Source of the DNA: SZUA-368 sp028533045
GTDB taxonomy: Bacteria > Spirochaetota > Spirochaetia > DSM-2461
Direction of reading: 5' to 3'
DNA: 64,000 nucleotides
Assembly: GCA_050031985.1 (NCBI GenBank)
Contig: JBNAIG010000043.1
Location: forward strand, 1 to 64,000
This document shows, in pieces, positions 31,067-40,752 of this stretch. The notes under the pieces are model-generated. The model searched no databases, had not been told where the DNA came from, and saw nothing but the letters and a program-made list of their open reading frames with translations. Position 1 is the stretch's first letter, and the number at the start of each line of letters is the position of its first letter. Made by a program: the position numbers and the translations under genes.

Positions 31067-33493
31067 ATGAAATACCGCGTTCTCCTTTTTTTCTTGACTT
31101 CCTTCTCCCTTTTTGCAGGGGAGAGGACCTTTCTTTTTCTCCCCCGACTGGACCATCCATTCTATCTCAACTCTTCCACAGGCAGCTTTCGCATAGATGA
31201 ATTGGGCGATCCCTGGCCGCAAGTAATGACCCTGAATACCGATGGGGAAGGGACCAATCTTCAGGTGGTAGCGAACAATCAGTCCCCTTTTTCTCTGGAA
31301 GGACAGAATCTGGTGATATGGGTGAAAGGAGAAAACCTAAAGGAACTCCGGGAATTCTGGATCTACGGAGCGGACAACAGCGACTTTGCGAACCGCATTG
31401 TATTTATGCCCAGTAACGATCCGACCCTGCTGAGGGAAGGGGAATGGCAGTGCCTCTCCCTCCCCCTTTCGGCGGGAAATATTTGGGGAACCCCGGACCT
31501 GTCCCAACTGACCGATATTCAATTTTGGGTTAACGATAGGGGAAACGGCCCGGTTTCTCTGCAGATTGGCCCGGTCTACCTGGAAGAAGCGAAGGAAGAA
31601 TCTGCCCTTATCCTGACCTTTGACGACGGCTGGAAGTCACAAATAGAAACCGCCGCCCCCATCATGGCCGGACTGGGTTTAAAAGGAACAGCCTATATTA
31701 TTCCCGAAATGATTGGACTGGAACATTATATGGATGAGGAAGACTTGGTCAGACTGACTGAAGAATTTGGCTGGAGCCTGGGAGGGCATCATATTGAACG
31801 GATGGACCAACTTCCCCGGGAGGAAATGGTAAACCTATTTGAAGAAAAAGCTCTCTGGGCCGATGAAAATAATCTGGAAATGCCCGATTTTTCCTACGCC
31901 AACGGCGCTTTCAATCAAGACCTCCTATCTGTAGTGGAAGAGTATTACCAAAGCGGAAGAACCATCATTGAGTACCCCGAAGCCAACCCTCCGGGAAATC
32001 CCTACCAGATAAAAGTGTTGAATCTTGTTCCTCCGTTAAACTTTGATCTTCTCCAGTCACGGCTGGAGAAACTCGCCCCCAAGGGAGAACTGCTTGTCCT
32101 CGTCCTCCACAAAATTGAAGATGTGTCCCAATATGAAACGGAACTCTCCCGGGAAGATTTTACCAAACTTTGTACCATGGTTGCCGATTCGGGCAAAGCA
32201 GTCAAAACCATGGCCCAGGTTTCGGCAGACTTTTCTGAACACTCCCTCACTCTGGAGGACTGGAACGGTCCAACCCTTTATCAACCGGCAGCTGCCACGG
32301 CAGGCGCAAGCGATCCAAGAGAAAAAACCAATCTTTCCTGGGATGATCAGCTGCATACCTCCGGCGCCGGACATCCGGAAGCCCTTTTCAATACTCAGAT
32401 AAACTACAGCCTGGACTGGAAAATGGTCTGGGGATTAAACGGAGGTGAAGCCCAGTACTACAACCAGCTGGAAGACCTCTACGTCTATGTTCAAAACGAT
32501 CTTTCCAACACGGCCCGGCTCTACTCCTCCGTAGGAATAGAGGACGTCAACTTTGACGACCTGACAGAAGGTGGTCTGGACGGCTCCCAATTCTATCTGA
32601 ATACCCTTTATTTGAAGCAGCCCCTACCGGAAGACATTACCCTTACGGCAGGCTACTTCTCTCCCGATCCCCACCACAAATGGCTCCAGGTATCCCGGTC
32701 GGTAAAAATAGAACCGGCCTTTGCCCAGGAAATCACTCCCCGCTATCTCTGGTTACAGGGAGAATGGACTGGGTACTCCCCCTTTGGATTCCAGTTTGCC
32801 ATGGTCCCCGATGTTATAGGGAAGGATGTTGATGATTTTGATCAGCGGGTTTTAACCTACGACACGGGAGAAGATATGGATGATGACGGAGATGTGGACA
32901 CCTACCTGGGCGTTTTAAACCTCTTCACCTCCCTCTGGTACGATACAAACTGGCTCGACGGAGAAGTAGCCCTGGCCCTGAACGGAGATGCCCTAAAAGT
33001 GGCTGCCGAAGGAGCAATAAACCTGGATGCCAAAGTCGTTCGCCTGGCGGGAAGCCTGGGAGTGAAATACACACAAGGGGAAAACTGCTACACCTACCCC
33101 ACCTGGGAACATGAAGACGGGGCTTGGCGCTACTCCACCGGGCTGGCAGGCTACCTTGTGTTGGGAGAGTTTACCTTAAATCCGGGATACGCCTACCAAA
33201 TGTATGTGGACAGCGACGGCTCGATCCGACATCTTTACGGAATGGATGTGGGATTTCTCTACCGCAATACGGAATTCTATACGGTAGTGACCTTCTTTGA
33301 CCTCACCGACCCCACTTGGGGGCTGGATGCGGGATTCGAAGTAGGATATGCCGTAAACTACGATGGGGTTAAATTCATCACAGGCTATACCATGGGAGGA
33401 TTCAGCGCCTCCTCCGGCCTCTATGGCAACACCGATGATGTGGAAGGCGGCGTGGACGGAATATTCCTCCGCATAAAGGCCACCTATTGGTAA
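31067..33493 (+). CDS. Polysaccharide-deacetylase-like domain fused to an outer-membrane beta-barrel
   Basis: The 808-residue protein starts at the ATG at 31067 (AGGAGTG upstream; signal peptide LLFFLTSFSLFAG). Residues 20-175 form a beta-sandwich of carbohydrate-binding type. Residues 180-400 are NodB-like: TFDDGW (D186, D187) and later YANGAFN, the family's YPYGxxN turn. The HxxxH metal motif reads H242-IER-M246, so one ligand appears lost. Residues 430-808 consist of amphipathic strands and end in ATYW, a typical outer-membrane barrel C-terminus. It combines what PgaB (deacetylase) and PgaA (porin) do in PNAG systems, and is divergent from the GT2 operon. Confidence 0.8.
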   Translation: MKYRVLLFFLTSFSLFAGERTFLFLPRLDHPFYLNSSTGSFRIDELGDPWPQVMTLNTDGEGTNLQVVANNQSPFSLEGQNLVIWVKGENLKELREFWIYGADNSDFANRIVFMPSNDPTLLREGEWQCLSLPLSAGNIWGTPDLSQLTDIQFWVNDRGNGPVSLQIGPVYLEEAKEESALILTFDDGWKSQIETAAPIMAGLGLKGTAYIIPEMIGLEHYMDEEDLVRLTEEFGWSLGGHHIERMDQLPREEMVNLFEEKALWADENNLEMPDFSYANGAFNQDLLSVVEEYYQSGRTIIEYPEANPPGNPYQIKVLNLVPPLNFDLLQSRLEKLAPKGELLVLVLHKIEDVSQYETELSREDFTKLCTMVADSGKAVKTMAQVSADFSEHSLTLEDWNGPTLYQPAAATAGASDPREKTNLSWDDQLHTSGAGHPEALFNTQINYSLDWKMVWGLNGGEAQYYNQLEDLYVYVQNDLSNTARLYSSVGIEDVNFDDLTEGGLDGSQFYLNTLYLKQPLPEDITLTAGYFSPDPHHKWLQVSRSVKIEPAFAQEITPRYLWLQGEWTGYSPFGFQFAMVPDVIGKDVDDFDQRVLTYDTGEDMDDDGDVDTYLGVLNLFTSLWYDTNWLDGEVALALNGDALKVAAEGAINLDAKVVRLAGSLGVKYTQGENCYTYPTWEHEDGAWRYSTGLAGYLVLGEFTLNPGYAYQMYVDSDGSIRHLYGMDVGFLYRNTEFYTVVTFFDLTDPTWGLDAGFEVGYAVNYDGVKFITGYTMGGFSASSGLYGNTDDVEGGVDGIFLRIKATYW

Positions 33494-33530
33494 AAAAAAG
33501 CCTCCGACACAGGTCGGAGGCTTCTATTCT
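33492..33530. terminator. Bidirectional terminator between deacetylase-barrel gene and ilvD
   Basis: A 9-bp perfect stem GCCTCCGAC (33500-33508) with GTCGGAGGC (33513-33521) and a 4-nt loop. On the minus strand it is followed by eight T residues (33499-33492), on the plus strand by TTCTATTCT. Confidence 0.88.
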
Positions 33531-33541
33531 CAAAAAAATAT

Positions 33542-35383
33542 TTATTCCCCGGGAAGCTGACGAACAGCCCCTTTATCGGCGGAACTGGCCAGAAGTCCAA
33601 AAGCTCTCAGAGCCTGGGAAACCTGACGATCCCGGCTTACGGGAGTGTAAGCCTTTTTGCCCCGGGCTTCCTCTTCCTTCCGTCTCTCCGCCAGTTCTCC
33701 GTCGGAAATCTTCACATTGATAGTTCTATTGGGAATATCAATTTCAATATCATCGTCTTCCCGAACCAGGGCAATAGCTCCCCCCGAAGCGGCTTCGGGC
33801 GAAACGTGTCCGATGGAAAGACCGGAGGTCCCCCCGGAAAAACGACCGTCCGTAATCAGAGCGCATTTGGCACCCAGGTGACGGGACTTGATGTAAGTGG
33901 TGGGATAGAGCATTTCCTGCATTCCCGGGCCACCCTTGGGACCTTCATAACGAATGATAACCACATCTCCCGCATTAACCCGGTCTCCGTTCAGAATACC
34001 TTCGCAGGCATCTTCCTGAGACTCGAAAATACGGGCTTTCCCGTTAAATTTAAAGATTGACTCATCCACACCGGCCGTTTTTACAATACAACCATCCAGA
34101 GCAATATTCCCAAAGAGAACAGCCAAACCGCCGTCGGGATAGTAACAGCCTTCCATGGAACGGATACAGCCGCCGGTTCTGTCCCGGTCCAACTCCTTGA
34201 ACTGAGCCGACTGACTACCCAGCTTTAGGTTGAATTTACCTGCCGGCGCAGCGGAGTATACTTCAAGGGCTTCCTCGCTAACGGAATCGCCCATAATATC
34301 AAAAGCTGCCAGGGCTTCGGCCAGAGTCTGACCGTCAGCCCGGCTCACGGTCGTATCGATAAGCCCGCCCCTATTCAATTCCGCCAGGAGTCCCAAAATT
34401 CCCCCGGCCCGGTTCACATCCTCGATGTGGTAGATCTTGGAGTTGGGAGCCACCTTACTCAAACAGGGAACCTTCCGGCTGAGACGGTCAATATCGCCCA
34501 TGGTAAAATCCACGTCCGCCGACTGGGCGATAGCCAAAAGATGCAGAACCGTATTGGTGGAGCCGCCCATGGCGATATCCAGACTCATGGCGTTCTGAAA
34601 AGCCGCTTTGGTAGCAATGCTTCGGGGAAGAACAGAGGCGTCTTCATTTTCGTAGTAGCGCTTGGTATTTTCCACAATCAGACGGGCCGCCTTCTTGAAC
34701 AGTTCGGTCCGGTAGGAGTGGGTAGCCACGACTGTCCCGTTACCGGGCAGGGCCATCCCCAAAGCTTCGGCCAGACAGTTCATAGAGTTAGCCGTAAACA
34801 TACCGCTGCAGGAACCGCAGGTGGGACAGGCGGAACGTTCAATCTGGGAAACTTCTTCCTCCGGTACGGTTGAGTCACCCCCGGCCATCATGGCGTCCAC
34901 CAGGTCGTAACGCTTCTCTCCGTGCCGGCCCGCTTCCATGGGACCGCCAGAAACAAAAATGGTGGGTATATTCAGACGCATGGAGGCCATGAGCATTCCC
35001 GGAGTGATTTTGTCACAGTTGGATATACAAATAAGGGCATCCGCCTTGTGAGCGTTACACATATACTCCACGCTGTCGGCGATGATTTCACGGGAAGGGA
35101 GGGAGTAGAGCATTCCACTGTGTCCCATGGCAATCCCGTCGTCAATGGCAATCGTATTGAATTCGGCGGCAAAACAGCCTTGCTCTTCTATCCAGCCTTT
35201 TACCTGCTGGCCAATCTCGTGAAGATGGACATGGCCCGGTACAAACTGGGTAAAGGAGTTGGCAATGGCGATGACCGGCTTATCCATCTGCTCTTCGGTC
35301 ATTCCGTTGGCTCTCCAGAGACTTCGGGCTCCGGCCATTAATCGACCCTCTTTGGTCGTAGCGCTTCTTAAGGGTATGGACAT
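33542..35383 (-). CDS. ilvD: Dihydroxy-acid dehydratase
   Basis: This iron-sulfur enzyme dehydrates dihydroxy acids in isoleucine and valine synthesis, also feeding leucine and pantothenate. At 613 residues it has the usual length and very close similarity to the E. coli form. Signature segments are VNSFTQF-type NSFTQFVPGHVHL, SNCDKITPGM (C123) and CPTCGSCSGMFTANSM (C186-C192), which hold the cluster cysteines, and GRFSGGTSGLSIGHVSPEA. It stands alone here, away from other ilv genes. No T-box or leader-peptide attenuator is visible in the 70 bp upstream. Confidence 0.97.
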   Translation of the reverse strand: MSIPLRSATTKEGRLMAGARSLWRANGMTEEQMDKPVIAIANSFTQFVPGHVHLHEIGQQVKGWIEEQGCFAAEFNTIAIDDGIAMGHSGMLYSLPSREIIADSVEYMCNAHKADALICISNCDKITPGMLMASMRLNIPTIFVSGGPMEAGRHGEKRYDLVDAMMAGGDSTVPEEEVSQIERSACPTCGSCSGMFTANSMNCLAEALGMALPGNGTVVATHSYRTELFKKAARLIVENTKRYYENEDASVLPRSIATKAAFQNAMSLDIAMGGSTNTVLHLLAIAQSADVDFTMGDIDRLSRKVPCLSKVAPNSKIYHIEDVNRAGGILGLLAELNRGGLIDTTVSRADGQTLAEALAAFDIMGDSVSEEALEVYSAAPAGKFNLKLGSQSAQFKELDRDRTGGCIRSMEGCYYPDGGLAVLFGNIALDGCIVKTAGVDESIFKFNGKARIFESQEDACEGILNGDRVNAGDVVIIRYEGPKGGPGMQEMLYPTTYIKSRHLGAKCALITDGRFSGGTSGLSIGHVSPEAASGGAIALVREDDDIEIDIPNRTINVKISDGELAERRKEEEARGKKAYTPVSRDRQVSQALRAFGLLASSADKGAVRQLPGE

Positions 35384-35453
35384 ATATTTACCGCCTTCTG
35401 TTTATACATTTATTTCTGCAAAACTATATCATAATTGGACGGGATTGGGGAAG

Positions 35454-37763
35454 TTAAGAGGAGAGTGAGCTTTTCTCCTGCTTTTTTATGTATTTCACAA
35501 AATCCTCTTTCCCAAGCGGCCTGGAATAGTAATATCCCTGGATATTATGACATCCCAGTTTATAGAGAAGGTCCGCCTGCTCTCTCCTCTCTACCCCTTC
35601 GGCCACAATGGTGCATCCCTGGTTATTTCCTATGGAAATGATATTTTTTATCATTTGGAGATCCTTCTCATTTTCCAGGATACTGTCTACAAAGGATTTA
35701 TCTATTTTTATCTCATCTATGGGCAATTTCCCTACGATTCCCAAGGAAGAATAACCGGTCCCAAAATCATCCATGGAAATCCTTATCCCCATGGCGTGAA
35801 TCTTTTCCAGGAGGGGAAGAAGGTATTCCAGGTCTTCGATAAACAAATTCTCCGTAATTTCCAGAGTAAGAGAAATCCGACTCATCCCGTAAGACTCAAT
35901 CATCTCCGTCAAAGTATCCACAAAATCGCCCCGCATGAACTGCTTGACCGATACATTAACGGAGAAATTCAGCTCTTCCCCTATCTCTTTCCTCATATCG
36001 CGGACAGTGTCAAAGACATGGCTGAGCATATACTCACCTATCTCTCCGATCATCCCCGATGCTTCGGCCACTTCGATGAATTCACTGGGAGACACCGCCC
36101 CCAGACGGGGGTTTTCCCAACGAGCCAAGGACTCGGCGCCGCAAACCTTTCCGCTACGATCAACTTGAGGCTGATAGACGGCGTAGAACTCCCTCGCCTC
36201 CAATCCCCGCTTTATTTCATACTGAATGGCCGTTCTTCTCAGATACTCCTTTTCCATCTCTCGAGAGAAAAGTTGGCATTCGTTCCGGGATTTCTTCGCC
36301 TCCTTGAGGGCAATGCCAGCGGATCGAAAGAGGTCCTTCCAGTTCTCTCCGTGATCGGGGAAGCAGGATGCCCCCAAACTGGCACTGACAAAAAGATGAA
36401 ACCCGTTCAAGACATAGGTATCGGTAATGCTGTCGTGCAATCTTGTCCCCTCTTCTTTCAGGGCCAAAGAACGCTCCCCTTTCTCCTTCAAAGGCGTGAG
36501 AACATAAAACCCCGCGTCGCCGGGACGCAGGATAAGGGATTTATCCCCGGCGGCGTCCTTAAGCCGTGTGGCAATTTCTATCAGGAGCTGATCCCCCAGC
36601 CCCTGTCCAAAGGAATAGTTCACATGCTTGAAATGGTCCACGTCGATCAGAAACAGGGCAAAAGGCGGAGCTCCTCCCTTGAACCACTTAGGACTGACTC
36701 CGTTCAAAAAATTCCTGTTGGGCAAACCGGTGAGAAGATCGTAATTTGCCTGGCGTATAAGAGCAGCCTGCTTTTTCTTCTCTGCACGGTAGATTGTCCG
36801 CGTCAGAACATAAAGCAGCCCTGAAAAGAGAAGAAAAATAATAGTTGTTCTTATCAAAACAGGGTTAAACTGCTCCCTAAAAGCACTCATATGAAAATCG
36901 GAAATGACCCAAAGCTCATACCGGCGGTTATAGAGGAAGGAAGAACTAACCTTCTTACCCCAACGGTCTTCCCCTTTAAGGGAATAAATATCCCCGCTTT
37001 GCTTAAAAGCGTTTCTATCCTTTCCATACTTGTCACTTAAAGCTTCAAATCCCTTATCCAGAACCTCTTTGGGGATCGGATCAAGATAATAGGATTTTTC
37101 CAGTTCAATCCGGCTGGACCTGTACTGAACATAACCGTCAAAATCCCTGATGAAATAAAGAACATCATGCTCGGTCATATGCAAGTTTTCCGAAAAAAAC
37201 TCGGAGGTGGTTCGCAGTTTCATGGCGATGATCAACACAGCATAAACACGCCCTTTCTCATCTCTCAAAGCCTTGGAGAGGGGAAGTATAACCTCTTGAA
37301 CAGGTTCGAAATACTGGGTCCGCCCCAAAACCATTTTTTCCTGTTCCATGGTGTACAGGAATGCCTCGCGCCCCATCTCCGGATCGGAAAAAAGGTTTTC
37401 CAGGGTGTCCCGATTGACATTACTGCTAATATAGAGAAACTCCCCTTCCGGACTAAGAAGGGCCAGACCGGCCAGGGAGGGATTATCCTCAAGAACATCA
37501 TCAAAAAGCGGAGAAACAGTCGCTGGCACCCTCTCTTCATTCACATCCAAAAGATAATTACCCATAAGGTCCAAAATCTGTTCCTGCTGTCTTAAAAGAG
37601 AATTCAGGGAGATATTGACCAACTGAATACGGCTTTCCTGTTCTTCAATCAGCTCATCCTGAATACCCTGATAGGCTTCTTTCAAATTATAAAGCGAGAA
37701 AAAGAATCCGAATATGACAAGAGAGAAATATAATAACCAGATATTTTTTTGAATCAGAGCCAT
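35454..37763 (-). CDS. Cache-GGDEF-EAL protein, probable c-di-GMP phosphodiesterase
   Basis: A 769-residue membrane protein: one N-terminal helix, a periplasmic dCache-like sensor (about 30-290), a second helix, a GGDEF-like domain and an EAL domain (about 510-765). The GGDEF loop is degenerate (RPGDAGF), so it should not make c-di-GMP. The EAL domain keeps the catalytic residues in ESLARW, NVSVKQF, EITENLF, DDFGTGYSSLG and AEGVERREQ, so it should hydrolyse c-di-GMP to pGpG in response to an extracytoplasmic ligand. The closest neighbour upstream is divergent. Confidence 0.9.
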   Translation of the reverse strand: MALIQKNIWLLYFSLVIFGFFFSLYNLKEAYQGIQDELIEEQESRIQLVNISLNSLLRQQEQILDLMGNYLLDVNEERVPATVSPLFDDVLEDNPSLAGLALLSPEGEFLYISSNVNRDTLENLFSDPEMGREAFLYTMEQEKMVLGRTQYFEPVQEVILPLSKALRDEKGRVYAVLIIAMKLRTTSEFFSENLHMTEHDVLYFIRDFDGYVQYRSSRIELEKSYYLDPIPKEVLDKGFEALSDKYGKDRNAFKQSGDIYSLKGEDRWGKKVSSSFLYNRRYELWVISDFHMSAFREQFNPVLIRTTIIFLLFSGLLYVLTRTIYRAEKKKQAALIRQANYDLLTGLPNRNFLNGVSPKWFKGGAPPFALFLIDVDHFKHVNYSFGQGLGDQLLIEIATRLKDAAGDKSLILRPGDAGFYVLTPLKEKGERSLALKEEGTRLHDSITDTYVLNGFHLFVSASLGASCFPDHGENWKDLFRSAGIALKEAKKSRNECQLFSREMEKEYLRRTAIQYEIKRGLEAREFYAVYQPQVDRSGKVCGAESLARWENPRLGAVSPSEFIEVAEASGMIGEIGEYMLSHVFDTVRDMRKEIGEELNFSVNVSVKQFMRGDFVDTLTEMIESYGMSRISLTLEITENLFIEDLEYLLPLLEKIHAMGIRISMDDFGTGYSSLGIVGKLPIDEIKIDKSFVDSILENEKDLQMIKNIISIGNNQGCTIVAEGVERREQADLLYKLGCHNIQGYYYSRPLGKEDFVKYIKKQEKSSLSS

Positions 37764-37923
37764 ATTCTAAAGTATATATTCCCCATGGGAAAATACAAGA
37801 ATGCCTTTCATATTCAAAAAACAAAAGAGATAAAGATAAAATAGTTTCTTGTAAAAATATTGCAAAATGTCCGATGGAGTTCTACACTTATTATTAAACA
37901 CAAATAATACACAAGGAATACAT

Positions 37924-40032
37924 ATGGCCGTCCCCGAGGAAGGTGGCGAAATAGAAAAACCCTTATCCTTCTCTCAGATAATTGACCTTGACGAAATCCA
38001 AAAGCTCCAGGATCAGTTGTCCTATGCGGCCAATGTGGCTTCCATTATAATTGACAAGGACGGAACAGCCTTAACGAAACCAAGCAACTATAGTCGTTTG
38101 TGTAAATTAATCACCGGTACGAAAGAGGGCGCCGCCCGCTGCCTCCACATGGAAGAAGAACTGGCCGATCAAACCGAGAAGGACTACATCCTATGCCTTT
38201 GTCCCCATACGGGCCTGCTTAACGGAGGAGTTAAAGTCTTTCTTGAAGGAGAAGTGATTGCCTACTGGCTCATGGGACAAATACAGAGCGGGAACCCGCC
38301 CGATGAGCCCATAGAACAGTACGCCCAAAAACTGGGGCTTCCCGCCGATGAACTAAAAAATGCCTACGAGGAAATTCCCTTTCTGGATAAGGAGGGAGCA
38401 TTGAGGCTATTGGATATGCTCCGGGTCCTTTCAAATCAGATGGTTAACATATCCTACCAGGGTCGGCTCAAACAGCTTCGCTTGAATGAGCAAGAAAAAA
38501 CAACTCAGAAAATTTTACAGAATGAAACCTTTTTTCGCACCCTCATATCCACCATCCCCGATCTTCTCTGGATTAAAGACAGGGAGGGTAAATACATGTA
38601 TTGCAATCCCCCTTTCGAAGGTTTCTTCGGCAGCACTTCCGCCGATATGCTTGGAAAAACCGACTATGATTTTGTGAATAAAGAACTGGCCGATTTCTTT
38701 AGAGAACGGGACCGAATCGCCATAAAAAATAACCGGCCCACCCGGAACGAAGAACTACTCACCTATGCATCCGACGGCTCAAACCATTTTGTGGAAACCT
38801 TAAAAACCCCTGTTTTCGATGAAAACAGCGAGTTGATCGGCGTTCTGGGCATTGGAAGGGATATCACCCGGCTCAGGGATGTAGAAAAAGAACTGAACAA
38901 CCAAAACGCCCGTTGGGAAAGTTTCCTGGAATCAGCCGATAATATTATGGGTATTATGGACAAAAACGGTCGTGTCATTACCCTGAACAAGGGGGCCCTC
39001 GACTACTTTCCCCACAGAACCCATGAAGATGTCATTGGAAGAGACTTGAATGACCTCTCTCTGTTTCTGCAGGATGAGGATGGGATAGCGAAAAAGCTTT
39101 TTCACTCCGTTTGGGAAACGGGCCGCCCCCAGGCAACGGAAGCCCACTTTCTCTTGAATAACAGAACGCTCTGGCTTAATATCCGCTTTTTCCGAACCGG
39201 TGAGGATATCGGCTTTGTCGTAGAAGATATTACGGAGAAGAAAAGTCTCCAGTCCCAGCTCCTGCAGGCACAAAAGCTGGATTCCATTGGCCGCCTGGCC
39301 GGAGGGGTGGCCCATGACTTCAATAATAACCTCGATGTAATCGTAGGATACACAGATTTACTTCTGAACGCTATCGGGGAGGACAGGGAAGCTCTCTCCT
39401 ATCTGGAAGAGATAAAAAAAGCCTCCCGTAAATCGGCAAAACTCATTAGACAGCTCCTTACTTTTGCTCGGAAGGGGGAGATAGATCCCTGCATCATAGA
39501 CCTTAATGATATTATTGACGGAATGCTCTCCATGCTGGGGAATCTTCTGGAAAAGAGCATAAAATTGAATTGGCTTCCGGGGGAAGCAATATACCCTGTG
39601 AGAATTGATCCCTTCCAGATGGATCAGGTGGTTGCCAATCTCTGCATAAATGCCCGGGATGCCATGGATTCGGTAGGGACCATTACCATGTGGACCGAAA
39701 ACCAAACAGTTAGGGAACAGGAGCTTCTCCTTCCCGGTTGTCCGCCCGGACTATATGCTGTGTTAATTGTTAAAGACTCGGGAAAAGGGATGGACAAGGA
39801 AACCCAATCAAAGATTTTCGAGCCCTTCTTTACCACAAAAGCCGTGGGGAAAGGGACCGGCCTGGGCCTTTCTACGGTTTACGGAATAATGAAGCAGAAC
39901 GGCGGATGCATTCAGGTGGAAAGTGCTCCCGGAGAGGGAACGACAATGAAACTCTATTTTCCACGGGCAGAAGAGAAAAGTGACTATCGGTCGGCCCTAA
40001 AGAGAGCCTCCGAATCGGTAAGCTTCCCATAG
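37924..40032 (+). CDS. Cytoplasmic PocR/PAS histidine kinase
   Basis: The protein has no membrane segment. An N-terminal PocR-type ligand domain (about 15-180, with conserved cysteines in AARCLHMEE and ILCLCPHTG) is followed by two PAS domains and a kinase core. The phosphorylated histidine is in GRLAGGVAHDFNNNLD, and the ATPase shows N-box LCINARDAM and GTGLGLSTVYGIM. The receiver present in its neighbours is missing. PocR domains bind small metabolites such as diols. Start is the ATG at 37924 with AAGGAA upstream; the frame is open 19 codons further. Its 3' end overlaps the opposite-strand J-domain gene by 49 bp. Confidence 0.85.
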   Translation: MAVPEEGGEIEKPLSFSQIIDLDEIQKLQDQLSYAANVASIIIDKDGTALTKPSNYSRLCKLITGTKEGAARCLHMEEELADQTEKDYILCLCPHTGLLNGGVKVFLEGEVIAYWLMGQIQSGNPPDEPIEQYAQKLGLPADELKNAYEEIPFLDKEGALRLLDMLRVLSNQMVNISYQGRLKQLRLNEQEKTTQKILQNETFFRTLISTIPDLLWIKDREGKYMYCNPPFEGFFGSTSADMLGKTDYDFVNKELADFFRERDRIAIKNNRPTRNEELLTYASDGSNHFVETLKTPVFDENSELIGVLGIGRDITRLRDVEKELNNQNARWESFLESADNIMGIMDKNGRVITLNKGALDYFPHRTHEDVIGRDLNDLSLFLQDEDGIAKKLFHSVWETGRPQATEAHFLLNNRTLWLNIRFFRTGEDIGFVVEDITEKKSLQSQLLQAQKLDSIGRLAGGVAHDFNNNLDVIVGYTDLLLNAIGEDREALSYLEEIKKASRKSAKLIRQLLTFARKGEIDPCIIDLNDIIDGMLSMLGNLLEKSIKLNWLPGEAIYPVRIDPFQMDQVVANLCINARDAMDSVGTITMWTENQTVREQELLLPGCPPGLYAVLIVKDSGKGMDKETQSKIFEPFFTTKAVGKGTGLGLSTVYGIMKQNGGCIQVESAPGEGTTMKLYFPRAEEKSDYRSALKRASESVSFP

Positions 40033-40748
40033 GCCCTGCGAATCAGCATAAAGAGATCCGGCTCTCCTCCCCTGTCGGGATGGTGGACCAGACTGAGTTT
40101 CCTGTAATGTCGCTTTACGTCCCCTAGACTTATCACTGCCGGAGGCGGCAAGAGATTGAGAATATAGCGATTCAGAATAAACCTCCCCTCATCATCCTCC
40201 CGGACTCCGGTGCTGCTCTTCTTCATAAGTTCTAAATAGTCCCTAAAATAATAGCACCACTCGCCATAGGAATAGGCCGAATAGGCACGAGCCTTCTTTA
40301 GAGTCGAGGGGTAAAAATAACGATGGGTAATAGAATTCTTACCTCCCCGGAACCGTCTCTCCCAATCGGAAAAAGCGTTCCAGTAAGCTCTTACACCCTC
40401 ATCAATCTCCCCGACATAACGGGCTATGGCCTGCTCTCTCTCTTTCCGGGCTCTTTCCCGTTCCTCAAGATAAGATCGTTTCAGTGCCAAAAACATCGGA
40501 AAGAAGGGATGACGGGGAAGACGGTAGGTGCGATAAAAATTTTCCAGATGCTCAGGCTTGATCACAGCGTTATGAAGGAGGGAATAACAGCGCCGGTTAA
40601 AACGAAGGGACAATAGCTTCTCCGCCCCTATTAAAGATTCCACCATCCGGGAATAGGCCGGATTTTTCTTGAGTTTTGCCGGTTGATCATCCAGGAGGCG
40701 GGGAATGGAATATATGGTTCTGCCTACGGGCCGTTTCCGTCGTCCCAT
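39984..40748 (-). CDS. J-domain (DnaJ-like) protein with C-terminal J domain
   Basis: Only the last 60 or so of 254 residues are recognisable: a J domain with helix II DVKRHYRKLSLVHHPDRGG, containing the essential HPD, and helix III LFMLIRRAYGKL. The N-terminal 190 residues are basic, Arg/Tyr-rich and helical, with no known family. J proteins recruit DnaK to a client; a J domain at the C-terminus is typical of specialised co-chaperones. It starts 4 bp after the upstream GGDEF-EAL gene stop and is likely co-transcribed with it. Confidence 0.82.
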   Translation of the reverse strand: MGRRKRPVGRTIYSIPRLLDDQPAKLKKNPAYSRMVESLIGAEKLLSLRFNRRCYSLLHNAVIKPEHLENFYRTYRLPRHPFFPMFLALKRSYLEERERARKEREQAIARYVGEIDEGVRAYWNAFSDWERRFRGGKNSITHRYFYPSTLKKARAYSAYSYGEWCYYFRDYLELMKKSSTGVREDDEGRFILNRYILNLLPPPAVISLGDVKRHYRKLSLVHHPDRGGEPDLFMLIRRAYGKLTDSEALFRADR

Positions 40749-40752
40749 TTAC

